Below are positions 62,538 to 64,000 of a DNA stretch of 64,000 nt, piece by piece. Numbering within the stretch: the stretch's first letter is position 1; every line of letters begins with the position of its first letter. The translations under genes were made by a program, and so were the position numbers. This DNA is from CAYNVQ01 sp964400735 (GTDB taxonomy: Bacteria > Acidobacteriota > Aminicenantia > Aminicenantales > Aminicenantaceae): assembly GCA_964400735.1 (NCBI GenBank), contig CAYNVQ010000004.1, positions 124,001 to 188,000 on the forward strand. Reading direction: 5' to 3'. The notes under the pieces are model-generated. The model made no database searches, was not told where the DNA came from, and was given only the letters and a program-made list of their open reading frames with translations.

Positions 62538-62894
62538 ATGGACGGCACCGCATCTTTTGTGTTCAAGAAGGCTTCAAAAATAGGATTCATCCTGCTTCTT
62601 TGGGCTTTCACAGCCTGGCTTTTTTACCCTCTATTCACACTCGATGCCATCCAATTGGCCAATGCCAAGGCCCATTTGTACCGCTCGGCAATGGGAATTG
62701 CCATCATGCTAATTCTCTTCGGAAAAACGATCTTCGACCTTCTTTTTCCTCAAGCTGTTTCCCAGGCTAGGTCCATTTTGAATACTATCTTTCTCGCCTT
62801 GTATTCCATTTTCATCGCCGGTGGAATTATTTTTATGGTTTCAAGGATAATCGTCCTATATATCAGGAGCAGCAATACCGGGTCTCCTTTCTAA
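62538..62894 (+). CDS. Small multi-pass membrane protein
   Basis: 118 residues with three or four hydrophobic segments ('GFILLLWAFTAWLFYPLFTL', 'AMGIAIMLILFGKTIF', 'ILNTIFLALYSIFIAGGIIF'). AGGAAGAGAG sits upstream of the ATG. No family recognised. It precedes the Cache-domain sensor gene. Confidence 0.6.
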   Translation: MDGTASFVFKKASKIGFILLLWAFTAWLFYPLFTLDAIQLANAKAHLYRSAMGIAIMLILFGKTIFDLLFPQAVSQARSILNTIFLALYSIFIAGGIIFMVSRIIVLYIRSSNTGSPF

Positions 62895-63000
62895 GGAGCG
62901 ACCCCGCCCTCTGAATAACATTTAAAACCGGACTTTATATCTTTCTTGTTTTTTAGTATATTAGATTTTAAAGTTTATTTATTCCCATTAATGATAGATC

Positions 63001-64000
63001 ATGAAGTTCATCCCTCTATCCTTAAGGACAAAACTGATACTCAGTTTTCTCGGGGTTATTCTTGTCGGCGCCATCTTGACTATGGTCTTCGGATCTCGGC
63101 TGGTCAAGAACACGATCATTGATGAAGCCCAGAATAAAGTGGCGCATGACCTTTCATCTGCCTGGATGGTCTTCAACGATAAACTCACTTATGTTCAGGA
63201 TGTCGTCAGTTTCAATGCAGAAAGAGAAAGCATCCAGGACGCGATCATCAACGGAAAAAAAGACATTCTTCTCAGGTATCTCAACCGCGTAAGATCCCAG
63301 CGGGGGTTGGACATCCTGACCTTGACCGATAACCAGGGACGGGTCATAGTGAGAACGAGAAATCCTGAGGTCATTGGCGACGATCAATCCCAAGATGAAG
63401 TAATCATCAGGGCCCTGATGGGCGGAGATTATGCTGCACCGCAAATTGTCTCACGTGAGGAGCTTCTCATGGAAGGGCAAGATCTGGCTGATCGCGCTTA
63501 CCTGGCGATTGTCCCCACACCCAAGGCAGCTCCCAAGCTGGATAATATTGAAGTCAATGGCATGATGCTCAAGGCCGGCTCCTCGGTGAATGACGGAGAA
63601 AAAGTAATAGGCGTTCTCTATGGCGGGATTTTGCTCAACCGGAATTTTGAAATCGTCGACCAAGTCAAAGAACTTGTCTACAAGGATGAAACCTACAAAG
63701 GCCGTGAAATCGGAACGGCCACCATTTTTCAATACGACACACGGATTTCTACCAACGTAAGAAATGAGGAAGGCGAGAGGGCTATCGGAACCCGTGTCTC
63801 CAAAGAAGTCAATCAGGCTGTCCTGGAAAGGGGAGAAGCCTGGATCGATCGAGCCTTCGTGGTCAATGACTGGTACATCACGGCTTATGAGCCGATAAGG
63901 AATATAGACGATGAGATCATCGGTATCCTTTATGTCGGGATATTGGAGAGACCTTATATCGATACCACGAACCGGGTTATATTCGGGTTTTCCATCATTG
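63001..64000 (+). CDS. Cache-domain transmembrane sensor, 3' end outside window
   Basis: Reading from the ATG at 63001 there is no stop codon through the window end (333 codons seen). A first membrane helix ('LILSFLGVILVGAILTMVF', about 13-31) is followed by a long periplasmic Cache-type region with 'LDILTLTDNQGRVIVRTRNP', 'GVLYGGILLNRNFEIVD', 'AWIDRAFVVNDWYITAYEPI' and 'IIGILYVGILERPYIDT', then the start of a second membrane segment at the very end. The final motif is typical of Cache_3-Cache_2 sensors. The missing C-terminus would be a histidine kinase or chemoreceptor domain. Confidence 0.85.
   Translation, partial: MKFIPLSLRTKLILSFLGVILVGAILTMVFGSRLVKNTIIDEAQNKVAHDLSSAWMVFNDKLTYVQDVVSFNAERESIQDAIINGKKDILLRYLNRVRSQRGLDILTLTDNQGRVIVRTRNPEVIGDDQSQDEVIIRALMGGDYAAPQIVSREELLMEGQDLADRAYLAIVPTPKAAPKLDNIEVNGMMLKAGSSVNDGEKVIGVLYGGILLNRNFEIVDQVKELVYKDETYKGREIGTATIFQYDTRISTNVRNEEGERAIGTRVSKEVNQAVLERGEAWIDRAFVVNDWYITAYEPIRNIDDEIIGILYVGILERPYIDTTNRVIFGFSII

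Noticed and set aside
1..64000. CRISPR arrays, rRNA genes, riboswitches, integrases
   Set aside because: I looked for regularly spaced repeats, ribosomal RNA stretches, known riboswitch cores and tyrosine or serine integrase motifs and saw none; a covariance-model scan would be needed to exclude weak RNA elements.

Overview
The window is a typical Gram-negative, non-phototrophic bacterial chromosome segment of moderate GC. It encodes outer-membrane barrels, an LPS-type heptosyltransferase (GT9) and a core-type GT2, lipoproteins, and many secreted peptidases. Long MacB/FtsX-type permeases without ATPase partners, two of them translationally coupled to PadR regulators, resemble the orphan permeases of Acidobacteria. 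Together with paired S9 peptidases, beta-propeller lipoproteins and an EF-G of the mitochondrial-EFG1/spirochaete type, this suggests Candidatus Aminicenantes or a relative in the Acidobacteriota neighbourhood. That placement is an inference, because no rRNA or complete tRNA set is present.

Layout. 1-5 kb: the end of an orphan permease, an APC amino-acid permease overlapping an ACMSD-type amidohydrolase, and a small two-gene operon. 5-12 kb: a CsgG-like lipoprotein, an S9 peptidase and an M14 carboxypeptidase. 12-23 kb: two PadR/permease operons, an exported amidohydrolase, a further permease and a decayed permease remnant. 23.4-26.2 kb: a second S9 peptidase. 26.3-29.0 kb: an AT-rich island with a MazEF-like module, an IS1 remnant, two folded tRNA-like elements and a small protein with an SSB-type acidic tail; both protein units have near-consensus promoters overlapped by palindromes. 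29-32 kb: EF-G and a RecA-like P-loop protein. 32-37 kb: an ECF sigma operon and another orphan permease. 37-43.7 kb: a hybrid histidine kinase, small proteins, a MarR-GNAT fusion and two glycosyltransferases. 44-53 kb: an outer-membrane barrel, a Tat-exported GH109-like enzyme, a PilZ protein, a subtilase, a beta-propeller lipoprotein and a transglutaminase-like protein. 53-57.7 kb: sigma/anti-sigma, zinc-ribbon and CBS genes and a two-receiver diguanylate cyclase. 57.8-64 kb: AsnA, a GNAT, membrane and surface proteins, and the start of a Cache-domain sensor running off the window.

How they work together (inference): the exported peptidases (S9 twice, M14, S8), the amidohydrolases and the APC permease fit a lifestyle of peptide and amino-acid use. 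The sigma factors, hybrid kinase, diguanylate cyclase, PilZ protein and Cache sensor are signalling genes. A dispersed noncoding repeat (three copies, about 15.2, 40.3 and 53.0 kb) and several decayed elements show past mobile-element activity. The best candidates for undescribed biology are the SSB-tailed protein with its folded RNA-like neighbours, and the PadR-coupled permeases with a 73-residue prefix.
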